Below, piece after piece: positions 45,784 through 55,970 of a stretch of DNA of 64,000 nt. Position 1 is the first letter of the stretch. Every line of letters starts with the position of its first letter. The position numbers were made by a program, and so were the translations under genes. The stretch is from Galeruca laticollis. Lineage: Eukaryota; Arthropoda; Insecta; Coleoptera; Chrysomelidae. The DNA lies in assembly GCA_963921935.1 (NCBI GenBank), contig OY998180.1, positions 98,251,642 to 98,315,641 on the forward strand, in the 5' to 3' direction. The notes under the pieces were generated by a model that was given only the letters and a program-made list of their open reading frames with translations, ran no database searches and was not told where the DNA came from.

Positions 45784-46677
45784 AATGAAGGAATTGGTAG
45801 AAGAATACAATAAGTTATCAACTGATCGTCACTATTTTCATAATAAAATAGATTTATAGGTAAAACATTTTAAACATAATTATGGCAAGATAACAGAAAT
45901 TTTGAAATCGGAGTAACTATTTTTTCTTGAACACATTAATATCACTAATGATCACACTATATTTCGTATTATGTGTGAAATAATTTACAAATATGGAAAT
46001 TTTATAGGGTACTACTCCACGTACGGTATTGCCAAATTACTGACGACCATGACCGTGGTTTATAAAATGTGTTTCGTTAGAATCGAACTGCGATACGCTA
46101 CGTTGGATATGAAGATGCGTCTGGGCACGAGGTTAAGCAGGCGCCACATGATGCGTTCAATGTTGGATCCAGCATTGGACCCAACGTTTGTGCCAAAAGG
46201 TTTGGCAGTTCATTCAACAAACATTTATGCTACACGGTGTGGCATATGTTGGATCAAACCAAATTGGGACAAACGTTTGTCAAACATTTTCAGCATGGAT
46301 GCAATAGGTGCAGACACGAAACGGCTGCAGTCGCTGCTGCCATGATAATAATTTCGTCTTGCAAGATTTAGATTAACAGATGTAAGAAAAGAAGTCCACG
46401 GAGATGGTGGATGACATATTTCTTTCATCTTTCAAAGTAGGGCAAGTAAGTGGAAGTGAACTAGAAACATGGTTTGTGAAGTAGTACATACTAATGAAAT
46501 ATTTATGTCAGATTGTGTATTTTCATAAATGCATTTTCAGGTACAGTGGTGAAATTATGCTCGAAGTCCTAAGAAGAGAACCGCCAGGAAAATTCGAACA
46601 TTTCTTTCGAATGTCAGCTGAAGATTATGAGATTTTTTAATGTAAATTGGACCAAAACCAATACAGAGAGAGGTACG
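45784..46677 (+). mobile_element. PIF/Harbinger element, left part
   Basis: Plus-strand sequence shared in part with the miniature copy at 25396-25784. It has a transposase N-terminal region from about 46290. Around 46120-46290 several short inverted motifs occur (CAATGTTGGATCCAGCATTG, CAAACGTTTG twice). It is cut at 46677 by the BEL insertion and continues at 53716. Confidence 0.75.
46290..46677 (+). pseudogene. PIF/Harbinger transposase, N-terminal fragment
   Basis: After a decayed first part with SPRRWWMTYFF (near 46395), the frame EVLRREPPGKFEHFFRMSAE (about 46562-46621) matches the conserved block of HARBI1-like transposases. It is followed by a stop in one frame and, after a one-base shift, by PKPIQREV at the insertion point. 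The rest of the protein resumes at 53716. Confidence 0.8.
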
Positions 46678-48368
46678 TGTTCTAATTAACCCTTTTTACT
46701 TGGGCTATTAGATGGAATGCAGGTTCTGTTAGTATCAGGTGTAATCGAAGGACCAATACGGTTGTTTTTCACTGATGTATTGATGAACCGTATAATGAAA
46801 TTAAACACTTATGTCACTTTAGGTTTTATATTTCCATGAATTTATAATTGTATTTATCGTTGCGTAAACAATTAAGACTTCCCTTATATACACGCGATAA
46901 CTGAGAGTATTTTGCACTTACTATGATGATTTATTAAATGAATAACGGTTAAGCACACATGTTTGTTCCCGGTATCAAAAAGCCGGGTGGTTTTACGAAG
47001 TGAAGTACCTTGTTGTACCACGTTACATGATGAAAGAGAGAACGAAGGATGAAGTATGAGTGACTGCTGGGAAGTTTGTGAGGCTATCGGTGAAGTATGA
47101 GTGACTGCTGGGAAGTGAGTAAAAATGGGGTTGTTTTCGTATTTATACGTAGGTTGACGTAGGTGTGAGGAAGAAGAAAAATATTAGGATCTAGCCAATG
47201 GGATAAAAGAGTTTTAAAACGTAACGTTCAGATACAACAAGTGAATTTGGCAGTTAGGGTGATTTTTTATGGACCGAAAAGGTTTCGTAGATACAGATAA
47301 CAGAGTTTGGAAGAGAGTTTTTATGAAGCGATAAGATGTCGGGTGTTCGAATTTGTTTTCCAATTACCAAATTCTCCAGTGATTCTATTTCAATTTCCCC
47401 TGTATACTACAAGTCGAATATTATGCTCAAAACATATAACTAAATATATCCTTATTTTCAACAGTTAATATTTCTTTACTTCACTAAAAAAGTCATTTTA
47501 AATTTACTAACACCTAAGGAAAACAGATAAATATCGTTTTCTGAAATTCTACTGAACATATCAAAGTCCCCGACATCTTATCTCTTCATAAAAACTCTCT
47601 TCCAAACTCTGTTATCTGTATCTACGAAACCGTTGAAAACCCCAAAAAAAACATCTTCAAAACTGCCAAATTCACTTGTTGTTCGAACGTTACGTTTAAA
47701 ATACTCGTATCCCATTGGTTAGACTCGATCAAGTGGACCCTACGTCATCAAAGATATAAATACGACATATAACCTACATCCAGGCTCTTTTCATCATCAA
47801 ACGGGGCACACAAAGGTACTCATTTTAGAAGAGCACCCGGCATGTTCATAACGGGAACAAACATGTGTTCTTAAACCGTAATCATCTCATAAATCTTAAT
47901 AATATGTGCAAACTACCTTCATTCACCACGTAAAAGTCAAGTGAATTCTTAATTGTTCAAGCAAATAAAAGAAAAATGTACTTTTCGCCAATATACAAGT
48001 GAAAGTGACATAATAGTTTGATTTAAAAAAAAACCGCCATAATCCTACGAATACTACAGTGAACTACATATAACTACACGGTCCTTCGAGCTAAGTAAAC
48101 TACAACCTTCCGTTCCATTTATTATCCCAAGTGCAAAAAAGGGTTAATAAAACATCGGGTACTTTGATATATTCAGTGGAATTTCAGAAACGATTTTTAT
48201 CTGTATTTCTTATGTGTTAGTAAATTTAAAATGACTTTTTTGTTGAGGTAAAGAAATATTAAATTTGGAGAAGAAGGATATATTTAGTTATATGTTTTGA
48301 GCATAATATTCGAATTGTAGTATACAGGGGAAGTTGAAATAAAATCACGGGAGAATTTGGTAATTAAA
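46678..48368 (-). repeat. BEL 3' LTR (left), split by a solo LTR
   Basis: 46678-47343 and 48160-48368 together match the right LTR up to TTTGGTAATTAAA, where the first minisatellite begins in place of the last ~14 bases of the LTR. The gap 47344-48159 is a nested insertion. Confidence 0.88.
47344..48154 (+). mobile_element. nested solo LTR of the same BEL family, reversed
   Basis: 811 bp starting TGTTCGAATTTG and ending AATAAAACA. It is the reverse complement of the host LTR in diverged form (for example CCGACATCTTATC, TCTTCATAAAAACTCTCTTC). The 5-bp duplication TCGGG lies at 47339-47343 and 48155-48159. A solo LTR is what remains after recombination between the two LTRs of a full element. 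Confidence 0.9.
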
Positions 48369-48375
48369 AACGTCA

Positions 48376-48950
48376 TGTATGTAACGAATGAATAAGAGTT
48401 GAGGTTAGAGTGTTGTAAGGACTCTAACGTCATGAATGTAACGAATGAATAAGAGTTGAGGGTAGAGTGTTGTAACGACTCTAACGAATGAATAAGAGTT
48501 GAGGTTGGAGTGTTGTAAGGACTCTAACGTCATGAATGTAACGAATGAATAAGAGTTGAGGTTAGAGTGTTGTAAGGGCTCTAACGTCATGAATGTAACG
48601 AATGAACAAGAGTTGATGTTATAGTGTTGTAAGGACTCTAACGTCATGAATGTAAGAATGAATAAGAGTTGAGGTTAGAGTGTTGTAAGGACTCTAACGT
48701 CATTAATGTAACGAATGAATAAGAGTTGAGGTTAGAGTGTTGTAAGGACTCTAACGTCATGAATGTAACGAATGAATAAGACTTGAGGTTAGAGTGTTGT
48801 AAGGACTCTAACGTCATGAATGTAACGAATGAATAATAGTTGAGGTTAGAGAGTTGTAAGGACTCTAACGTCATGAATGTAACGAATGAACAAGAGTTGA
48901 GGTTAGAGTGTTGTAAGGACTCTAACGTCATGAATATAAGAATGAACAAG
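48376..48950 (-). repeat. minisatellite 1, 57-bp unit
   Basis: About ten copies of a unit containing ACTCTAACGTCATGAATGTA and CGAATGAATAAGAGTTGAGG. Each unit has the small inverted repeat GAGT-GTTGTAAGG-ACTC. The unit is 19 codons long, and the minus strand stays open through 48949-48644 and 48647-48405, giving a repeated MTLESLQHSNLNSYSFVTF-like peptide; I see no evidence that it is a protein. Confidence 0.92.
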
Positions 48951-49004
48951 AGGTCTAGTTGTATGCTAGTTCTTGTTTTGTAAGGGCACGAATGTATGCA
49001 ATGT

Positions 49005-49280
49005 AGTCTAGAAATGGACTAGAGGTGTAAACGATAAGAATGTAAGCTATATACTCTAGAAAGGACTAGAGTTGTAAACGATAAGAAGGTAAGCAATATA
49101 CTCTAGAAATGGACTAGAGTTGTAAACGATAAGAACGTAAGCAATATACTCTAGAAATGGACTAGAGTTGTAAACGATAAGAAGATAAGCAATATACTCT
49201 AGAAATGGACTAGAGTTGTAAACGATAAGAATGTAAGCAATATACTCTAGAAATGGACTAGAGTTGTAAACGATAAGAAC
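49005..49280 (-). repeat. minisatellite 2, 48-bp unit
   Basis: Between five and six copies with CTCTAG-AAATGGA-CTAGAG as a 6-bp inverted repeat, followed by TTGTAAACGATAAGAATGTA. There are no unique spacers, so it is not CRISPR-like. Confidence 0.92.
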
Positions 49281-49344
49281 AATAATAATACCTTTATCCA
49301 GGTATTCACATTAAAGTATATGTAAATGAAGTAAAAGAACGAGA

Positions 49345-49905
49345 ACGTTTAAGTCGATTCTAGTTCGACAAGTGTGGTACCAGTTTGTTTACGAGTAACG
49401 GTCCAGGAACCTCGGACTTCCCAGTGTTTAATGAGATAATGAGAGAAACGAAAGAGAATGTTTAAGTCGATTCTAGTTCGACAAATGTAGTACCAGTTTG
49501 TTTTACGAGTAACGGTCCAGGAACCTCGGACTTCCCAGTGTTTAATGAGATAATGAGAGAAAAGAAAGAGAATGTGTAAGTCGATTCTTGTTCGACAAGT
49601 GTGGTACCAGTTTGTTTTACGAGTAACGGTCCAGGAACCTCGGACTTCCCAGTGCTTAATGAGATAATGAGAGAAAAGAAAGAGAATGTGTAAGTCGATT
49701 ATTGTTCGACAAGTGTGGTACCAGTTTGTTTTACGAGTAACGGTCCAGGAACCTCGGACTTCAAAGTGTTTTATGAGATAATGAGAGAAACGAAAGAGAA
49801 TGTTTAAGTCGATTCTATTTCGACAAGTGTGGTACCAGTTTGTTTTACGAGTAACTGTCCAGGAACCTCGGACATCCCAGTGTTTTGGGATGGTATGAGA
49901 GATTG
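49345..49905 (-). repeat. minisatellite 3, 114-bp unit
   Basis: About five copies with GTCGA-TTCTAGT-TCGAC as inverted repeat, then GTACCAGTTTGTTTTACGAG and GGTCCAGGAACCTCGGACTT. Copies differ by a few substitutions. Confidence 0.92.
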
Positions 49906-50765
49906 AGGCTGTAATGCATGTACAACGTAAGAGAGGGTATCACTAAGTGTTCAAGTGTAAGCAAGAGTATGGGTATAAGGGTGAGTTCAAGTTTAATATT
50001 TCACAAGTTTGTATGAAATTATACTTACTAATTACAAATGTAAGTGAGTGCTACTACAAGTACGAGTAGAATTGGAATGAGGTTATGAATTCAAATGAGA
50101 GTGTAAGTAAAATGGGAATACATTGAGAATGCATTGAGTGCATTGTATATTAAGAATGTATATGCGAGTAAGAGAGTGTGCTCATGAGACTAGAGCAAGT
50201 GTGAGTGCGTGCAACAACGAGTGAGTAAGAGTGAGTGCAAATGAATGTAAATGCAAATGTAAGTACGAGTATGTACGAATAAATGTAAAAGTATTATGAA
50301 TGTGAGCTTTGAGTGCCAATATGAGAATGAGTATGAGTTTGATTAAGGTGCAATTGTATGAGAAAGCAAGTAATAATTCATGTGTAAATGTGTAAGGTAG
50401 CGAAGATAAATGTAAGGTAGTGACCACGAGTGTATAAGTATGATGAGAGTTTTGTGTAACTCTTTTGAGATTGTTTTTATAAATTTTTTATGATTATAGA
50501 CATTCGTCTTAAGGGCTCTTTTGCGGGCAAGAATGAGTTTTTTAAAAAGTTTTAATTAACGTAAATGAGAGTTATTGCTGTTCTCGTCAAGAAAATGAGG
50601 GTAAGATATGTATAATGTTTTTGTCAAGTTGTTTTAAATTCAAAGTGTCGTCAATGTAATTTTTTAAGTGATAAATGAGTAAGGGGAGTGACGTTTTTTT
50701 CTAAACGTCACCCACATGTTTATGTTGTCCAAGTATCTGTTTAATCCAAGTGTTCAAGTATCTTT
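49906..50765 (-). other. BEL interior, low-complexity part
   Basis: No recognisable pol domain. GTGAGT/AAATG-type purine-rich low-complexity sequence dominates 49960-50420 (GAGTGAGTAAGAGTGAGTGC). The region from 51116 to 51551 is similarly non-coding, with perfect small palindromes such as GGTGTGGTCACACC near 51434 and GTCCTCT-TCC-AGAGGAC near 51255. Confidence 0.6.
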
Positions 50766-51115
50766 TTAATACCTTTATCCAGGTATTCACATTAAAGAAT
50801 AATACCTTTATCCAGGTATTCACATAAAAGAATAATACCTTTGTCCAGGTATTCACATAAAAGAATAATACCTTTGTCCAGGTATTCACATAAAAGAATA
50901 ATACCTTTATCCAGGTATTCACATGAAAGTATTTTTTTTTTCAATAATACCTTTATCCAGGTATTCATATTAAAGGATTTTTTTTGTCAATAATACCTTT
51001 ATCCAGGTATTCACGTTAAAGGATTTTTTTTTCAATAATATCTTTGTCCAGGTATTCACATTAAAGAAATTTTTTCAATAATACCTTTATCCAGGTATTC
51101 ACACTAAAGTATGTT
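50766..51115 (-). repeat. minisatellite 4, ~33-55-bp unit
   Basis: Nine or so copies of AATACC-TTTATCCA-GGTATT followed by CACATTAAAG and a variable T-rich spacer. A single unit also lies at 49284-49315, between minisatellites 2 and 3. Confidence 0.9.
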
Positions 51116-51551
51116 TCATGTCAAAGTGTCAAAGTTTTTGTTCGTCCAGGGTTTTAAATGTTAAAGTATTTGTTCCTCAATGTCTAAGTATAAGATTAAG
51201 TTTTTCACAAAGTTTTTTTTGTTTTTCTTAAGTGTCTAGTATATAAGTATCACTGTCCTCTTCCAGAGGACTAAAGGATTTCTTTTCTTGACGAGAAAGA
51301 GTTTAAGTAATGACTGAGTGCTATCCTGCACTGAAAGAGCATTGAGTATGAAAGTGAATCGTTTATTCGAGTGTTAGTGTTGCTTTGAAAATTATTTATT
51401 TATGAGTTAAGAGTGTTTTGTGAATTAAGAATGTTTAAGTGGTGTGGTCACACCAAAGAATGAGTATAATGAGTATGAGAGGGGTTATTCGTTAGGTATT
51501 GTGAATGAGTTGTCCAGAACATGTTTCTTGACGATACTATTCTGGAGATTG

Positions 51552-52345
51552 TTACAATGGTTGTGAATGATTAGGGTTTATGTCCAAAGGTCTCAATGAT
51601 GTGTTTTGTTTGTGGGTGTGAGGGAAGTGAAGCAAAGTGTGATGTCCTTTTTGGCATATGGAACAAGATTGTACCGAAATGCAATTGGATATTGTGTGTT
51701 TAGAACCTAAACACCTGTAGCACAATTTGTTTGCTTTAATGTATTTATTTCGCGCAGGGATAGAAAGCCGTCCGAATTGGGAACATCCATGAATTTTATG
51801 GCCTGTTTCCTTGCAAAATGAGCATGTTGAAGATGGATAATTGGGAGTAGGGGATGCGCTAGACGAAGGTTGATTGCGTTGACCATTGTTATGATGTGGG
51901 TTTTGTTCGGGATGCGAATGTTGGTTTGCAAATAATGCTACTCTGTTGGTTGGTGCGGTCACATTAGAAGACTGGTTACGATGATGGGATGTATCGGGTT
52001 TGGGATCTTGGGTTAACAAGTTTTCCAAGACCGTACATTTTTTTTCCAAGAAATCAAAAAAGGTATCACTAGCAATTAAATTTTGATCAGTCTCTTTTTC
52101 TTCAAGAGATCTTTTTGTATTATAATCTAATTTTGTTTTTAAAATGTGAACGATTAGTGCATCAAATAACTCTTCCTTATTGATATTTAGATTTAACAAT
52201 GACTTTACGATAGATCTAGCTTCGGACGTGAATTTTCTTAATTGTTGGGCAGTACATTTTGAGATGTTATTACAGTCTGTCAAACGGTTAAAATGGGCAG
52301 TAACAATCTGCCGTGTATTATTATATTTAACATGAAATGTAAATC
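51552..52345 (-). CDS. BEL/Pao Gag with zinc knuckles, N-terminally truncated
   Basis: The frame is open from about 52345; the first good ATG-like start at 52283 lies inside homologous sequence (YNNTRQIVTAHFNRL upstream), so the true N-terminus is lost. The middle has the helical region of BEL Gag (KSLLNLNINKEELFDALIVH). After an Asn/His/Pro-rich linker come the characteristic knuckles: CSFCKETGHKIHGC, LCYRCLGSKHTISNC and CSICQKGHHTLLHF. The frame ends at 51552 without protease or RT. It may still bind element RNA; the truncation and lack of pol mean it is not self-sufficient. Confidence 0.85.
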
Positions 52346-52383
52346 AATGGCTATGTTTGGACAATGTTTATTTTGTATTAGCG

Positions 52384-52387
<4 letters not shown>

Positions 52388-52427
<40 letters not shown>
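52388..52427. repeat. (AT)n microsatellite
   Basis: AT run inside the BEL leader just upstream of the gag frame. Confidence 0.95.
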
Positions 52428-52429
<2 letters not shown>

Positions 52430-52569
52430 TACCAGCCGTGCCTCATGTTTAGTTTTCTACGGCTCGTTGCAAGTTAAATGACACTGTACATTGAATGCAT
52501 GTTATATACAAAATATCAATTCACTTTGTCCATTAGTGTAACGGTTTTATTATTAATACATAGTAAATA

Positions 52570-52822
52570 TCAAATAATGTTATTATAGTTCCAAATCAAT
52601 GTTAATGTGCAATTATTTAAATCACCCTGTACAATATAAATGTTTATGTTGCATAAAAAATATCAAAGACTTATTATAAATCCAAATCAATGTTAAGGTG
52701 AAGTTATTTAAATCACACTGTATAATATAAATGTTTATGTTGCATAAAAAATATCAAAGACTTATTATAAATCCAAATCAATATTAAGGTGAAATTATTT
52801 AAATCACACTGTATAATATAAA
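52570..52822 (-). repeat. 91-bp tandem repeats in the BEL leader
   Basis: CCAAATCAAT recurs at 52591, 52682 and 52773, exactly 91 bp apart. The array abuts the LTR start and shares AATATAAATGTT with it at the junction. Confidence 0.88.
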
Positions 52823-53710
52823 TGTTCTAATTAACCCTTTTTACTTGGGCTATTAGATGGAATGCAGGTTCTGTTGGTATCAGGTGTAATCGTAGGACCA
52901 ATACGGTTATTTTTCACTGATGTAATGATGAACCGTATAATGAAATTAAACACTTATGTCACTTTAGGTTTTATATTTCCATGAATTTAAAATTTTATTT
53001 ATCGTTGCGTAAACAATTAAGACTTCCCTTATATACACGCGATAACTGAGAGTATTTTGCACTTACTATGATGATTTATTAAATGAATAACGGTTAAGCA
53101 CACATGTTTGTTCCCGTATCAAAAAGCCGGGTGGTTTTACGAAGTGAAGTACCTTGTTGTACCACGTTACATGATGAAAGAGAGAACGAAGGATGAAGTA
53201 TGAGTGACTGCTGGGAAGTTTGTGAGGCTATCGGTGAAGTATCAGTGACTGTTGGGAAGTGAGTGAAAATGGGGTTGTTTTCGTATTTATACGTAGGTTG
53301 ACGTAGGTGTGAGGAAGGAGAAAAATATTAGGATCTAGCCAATGGGATAAAAGAGTTTTAAAACGTAACGTTCAGATACAACAAGTGAATTTGGCAGTTA
53401 GGGTGATTTTTTATGGACCGAAAAGGTTTCGTAGATACAGATAACAGAGTTTGGATGAGAGTTTTTATGAAGCGATAAGATGTCGGGTACTTTGATATAT
53501 TCAGTGGAATTTCAGAAACGATTTTTATCTGTATTTCTTATGTGTTAGTAAATTTAAAATGACTTTTTTGTTGAGGTAAAGAAATATTAAATGTGGAGAA
53601 GAAGGATATATTTAGTTATATGTTTTGAGCATAATATTCGAATTGTAGTATACAGGTGAAGTTGAAATAAAATCATGGGAGAATTTGGTAATTAAATACA
53701 AATTCGAACA
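52823..53710 (-). repeat. BEL 5' LTR (right)
   Basis: 888 bp with TG...CA ends. On the minus strand it starts TGTTCGAATTTGTATTTAAT and would hold the promoter. It is followed by the leader with 91-bp tandem repeats; no tRNA primer site is recognised right after it. Confidence 0.9.
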
Positions 53711-53715
53711 GTACG

Positions 53716-53870
53716 TTTAACGGTAACCCTTCGATTTCTGGCTAGCGGCTATAGTCTTACCAGTTTAAGCTATTTACTCAAAATTTCTCATCAGGTGATT
53801 AGACGCATTGTACCAGAAGTATGCACAGCCTCTTACATAATGCGCAAAATCAAAGTCAGATGTGTGTATA
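53716..53870 (+). pseudogene. PIF/Harbinger transposase, fragment after the BEL insertion
   Basis: VTLRFLASGYSLTSLSYLLK and ISHQVIRRIVPEVC match the conserved helix-turn-helix-like segment of HARBI1-type transposases. Removing the BEL element and one GTACG copy puts this fragment in the same frame as the fragment ending at 46677, which confirms the insertion site. The DDE catalytic part is missing. Confidence 0.85.
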
Positions 53871-54220
53871 CTTCGTGGGGCTGCTAAACGCATCACACAC
53901 CACGTACTTCCAACGTTCCAGCTATTCCTCGAACAACTCATTGAAGCGGGTAGAAATACCGACAACAGTCCGAACTCGGCAAGCGTCCAACGTTGGTTAC
54001 GTGAAATTCGTTTCACTTCGTTCGATAGGCAGCGTCAAGTCGTCTTGCGTCTAACGACGTTGGAACCCATTTGCCACATCGTGTAGCGCCTGCTTTAGGC
54101 TAGTCCCACACAACTACCCATGATGTGGAATCGTTGAAGAAATTAAAACATAATAGGATGTTCCGGAATTTTCCTAGACAGGGGCATAAAATGTAAATTC
54201 GTGTATTTCTAAGAGCATCA
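53716..54220 (+). mobile_element. PIF/Harbinger element, right part
   Basis: Continues the Harbinger copy after the BEL element. 53716-53830 is transposase. The far end (54090-54215) matches the outer end of the miniature copy at 25405-25500 in inverse orientation. The large catalytic middle of the transposase is deleted. Confidence 0.75.
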
Positions 54221-54301
54221 TAATATAATAAAAAATAGAAATGTTAAAAATATATTTTTTGCACTGATCCCAATAGAGTCGATGGATATTTAGCTGAGTC
54301 C

Positions 54302-54315
54302 GGGGGGGGGGGGGG
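54302..54315 (+). repeat. G14 run near the right hAT end
   Basis: Fourteen Gs, 14 bp inside the right terminus of composite B. A second G14 run lies at 44165-44178 inside the left terminus on the same strand. Confidence 0.9.
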
Positions 54316-54419
54316 AGTACGCCCCACTGGGTGAACGCAAAATGATGAAGTTTTAAATAAAAAAAATTACACAAATTTGGTTTTATGACATTACAACTAT
54401 AAACTACAACAGGAAACGT

Positions 54420-55045
54420 TCACGTATTAGGAATATTTATGGTGATTTGTGAAAAATTATTTAATGCAATCGAACTCTCTTCACTTCCCTCCTTTTTCGT
54501 AAAATTAACAATATTAGTATCAACACTACTTGATACTGCGGAAACGCCTGGAAATATTTTATTGCAGATGTTCGGCTTATTGGCCAGCGAGTCCTCGATA
54601 TAGCCCTCCGTGACTGCGGAAGACTTCCATCCCCCATGCTGCTTCAACATTTTTATATCTCCACCAGATTGCTCCAGTAACGTGGCCGAAGTTCAGCGCA
54701 AACAGTGCCCAGTATACTCTTTCACATGGTTTGGCTCCAAAAAAGTAGCAATTGCTTCTGGCATTTTACCGAACTTGTGAATGCCAATGAATTCTTGATG
54801 TGCTTTACCGTTCGTATACTTATAGAAGAAATGCCGATTATTAAAAAATCGAGGGTCTAGATTCTGCATACTTTCTGTAAATCCATAAATATTTCGTTAC
54901 TACAAAAGATCTTGACCTTTTGGTCTTAGTAGTGTGTAGCATAAATAGCAATTTGTCGCCCATATCATTTAAATCATCCGTTTTCAATTGCAAAAGCCCA
55001 TCACATCTGCAAGCCCCAGCGACTGCAATAATAAATACAACCTAA
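54420..55045 (-). pseudogene. Crypton-type tyrosine recombinase, broken
   Basis: Minus-strand frames read VFIIAVAGACRCDGL (box I arginine), LLFMLHTTKTKRSRSFVV, PRFFNNRHFFYKYTNGKAHQ, then EYTGHCLR with a stop and TSATLLEQSGGDIKMLKQHG and GWKSSAVTEGYIEDS. The GHC-xR and HGGW boxes are the catalytic core of tyrosine recombinases, and the HGGWKSSxVxEGYIE version is the one found in insect Cryptons, which move as circular DNA by recombination. A stop replaces part of the H-x-x-R box. No terminal repeats are expected for this class. Confidence 0.82.
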
Positions 55046-55965
55046 ATACAAATTGAAAAACAGTTCTTTCCATTATAGATAATTTTCAGATAAAGTAAGG
55101 TTAGATGCCGCGGGGGGATAGATGATGCCGCGAGGGGATAGATGCCGCAGCTCACGTAACGCGGAAACTATGTGCACTTGACAACAACTGTAGGCGCGAT
55201 CGACAGTTTTGCACGTGTTAGGTGTTTCGATGGAGCAAATATTGAAATGGGAATTGTGGGAGTAAAGTTGGTAAGATAGGGTAAATCAGGGTGACATGGT
55301 GAATTGGGTGATATGGTGAATTGCTCTATACACTTTGCAGACGCACAGATGTCGCTGTTAGTATGAATATCGACAGTTTACGATCGTTTGTTCAGCGAGC
55401 ACGTGTTAGAAATCAGGCTCGTCTTAAAAATAGTTAGTAATTGATAGAAAACTGTTTAAGATGCTCAATATTTTTCATAAGGTGCATGCGTTTGTAGATT
55501 TTGCTTCATGTAGCACAGTTCGCGAGGTATTTTTCTTTATGTTCTGTCTTCTTTTAGACTGTTTATATACGACATAACCTAAAAATCGTTGTCTCTAATG
55601 TCTGGAACTGTTTGCCATGTTATTCACCATTTCACCCATAGCAAATGTGAGGAACGGTGAATTCGGACACAGGTGATGCATATAGCGCGTTTATTCACGT
55701 CCCAACAAGTTTTAGCAAATGCATGCATTTCAAGTGTTTTCTCCATGTTGAAGTTAGTTACATTTTTATCTATCTAATGTTCTGCTGCTTCTCGGCGTAA
55801 AGTCGCGTTTTACTTTTTCTGGTGGAGGGGGTTTAACTTTTTTCTGTTTGATTTAATAGGGTTTGGTTTGGTTAAGTTTGGTTTGTTAGTCATAATAAAA
55901 ATAGAACACTATACTCGTATTTCTTAGTTTACGTACAAGATCCATTCATCACAATTGTTCCAGGG
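55045..55965. other. no gene seen; short local repeats
   Basis: Contains a small direct repeat (GATGCCGCGGGGGGATAGAT and GATGCCGCGAGGGGATAGAT, 55106-55145) and GGTGACATGGTGAATTGGGT-type repetition near 55290. No coding frame recognised until the pogo-like start. Confidence 0.45.
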
Positions 55966-55970
55966 AAAAA

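Larger units (their letters stand above)
46678..53710 (-). mobile_element. BEL/Pao LTR element without pol, nested solo LTR
   Basis: LTRs start TGTTCT and the right one ends CGAACA. The target duplication GTACG lies at 46673-46677 and 53711-53715. The element is on the minus strand: gag (52283-51552) lies next to the right (5') LTR. Instead of pol, about 3 kb of minisatellites follow up to the left LTR. The two LTRs differ at about 15 positions in ~870 bp compared by eye, so the insertion is fairly recent. The left LTR lacks its inner ~14 bases and contains a reversed solo LTR. It must depend on another element for RT and integrase. Confidence 0.9.
44147..54329. mobile_element. hAT-ended composite B carrying Harbinger and a nested BEL element
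   Basis: The left end CAGTGGCGTCGAATC at 44147 is preceded by GGTGAACA (44139-44146). The right end reads CAGTGGGGCGTACTC on the minus strand and stops at 54329, followed by GGTGAACG (54330-54337). Seven of eight bases match, as expected for an old hAT target duplication. Inside are a hAT transposase scrap on the minus strand, a TR array, and a PIF/Harbinger copy split by a BEL/Pao element. Without the BEL insertion the composite is about 3.15 kb. Composite A has the same order of parts. Confidence 0.72.

Noticed and set aside
48405..48949. Open minus-strand frames encoding a 19-residue repeat peptide
   Set aside because: The frame stays open only because the unit is 57 bp without a stop; no start context, homology or continuation into gag supports a protein.
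49005..51115. Regularly spaced repeats resembling a CRISPR array
   Set aside because: Whole units including the intervening sequence are repeated, there are no unique spacers or cas genes, and the context is a eukaryotic LTR element.
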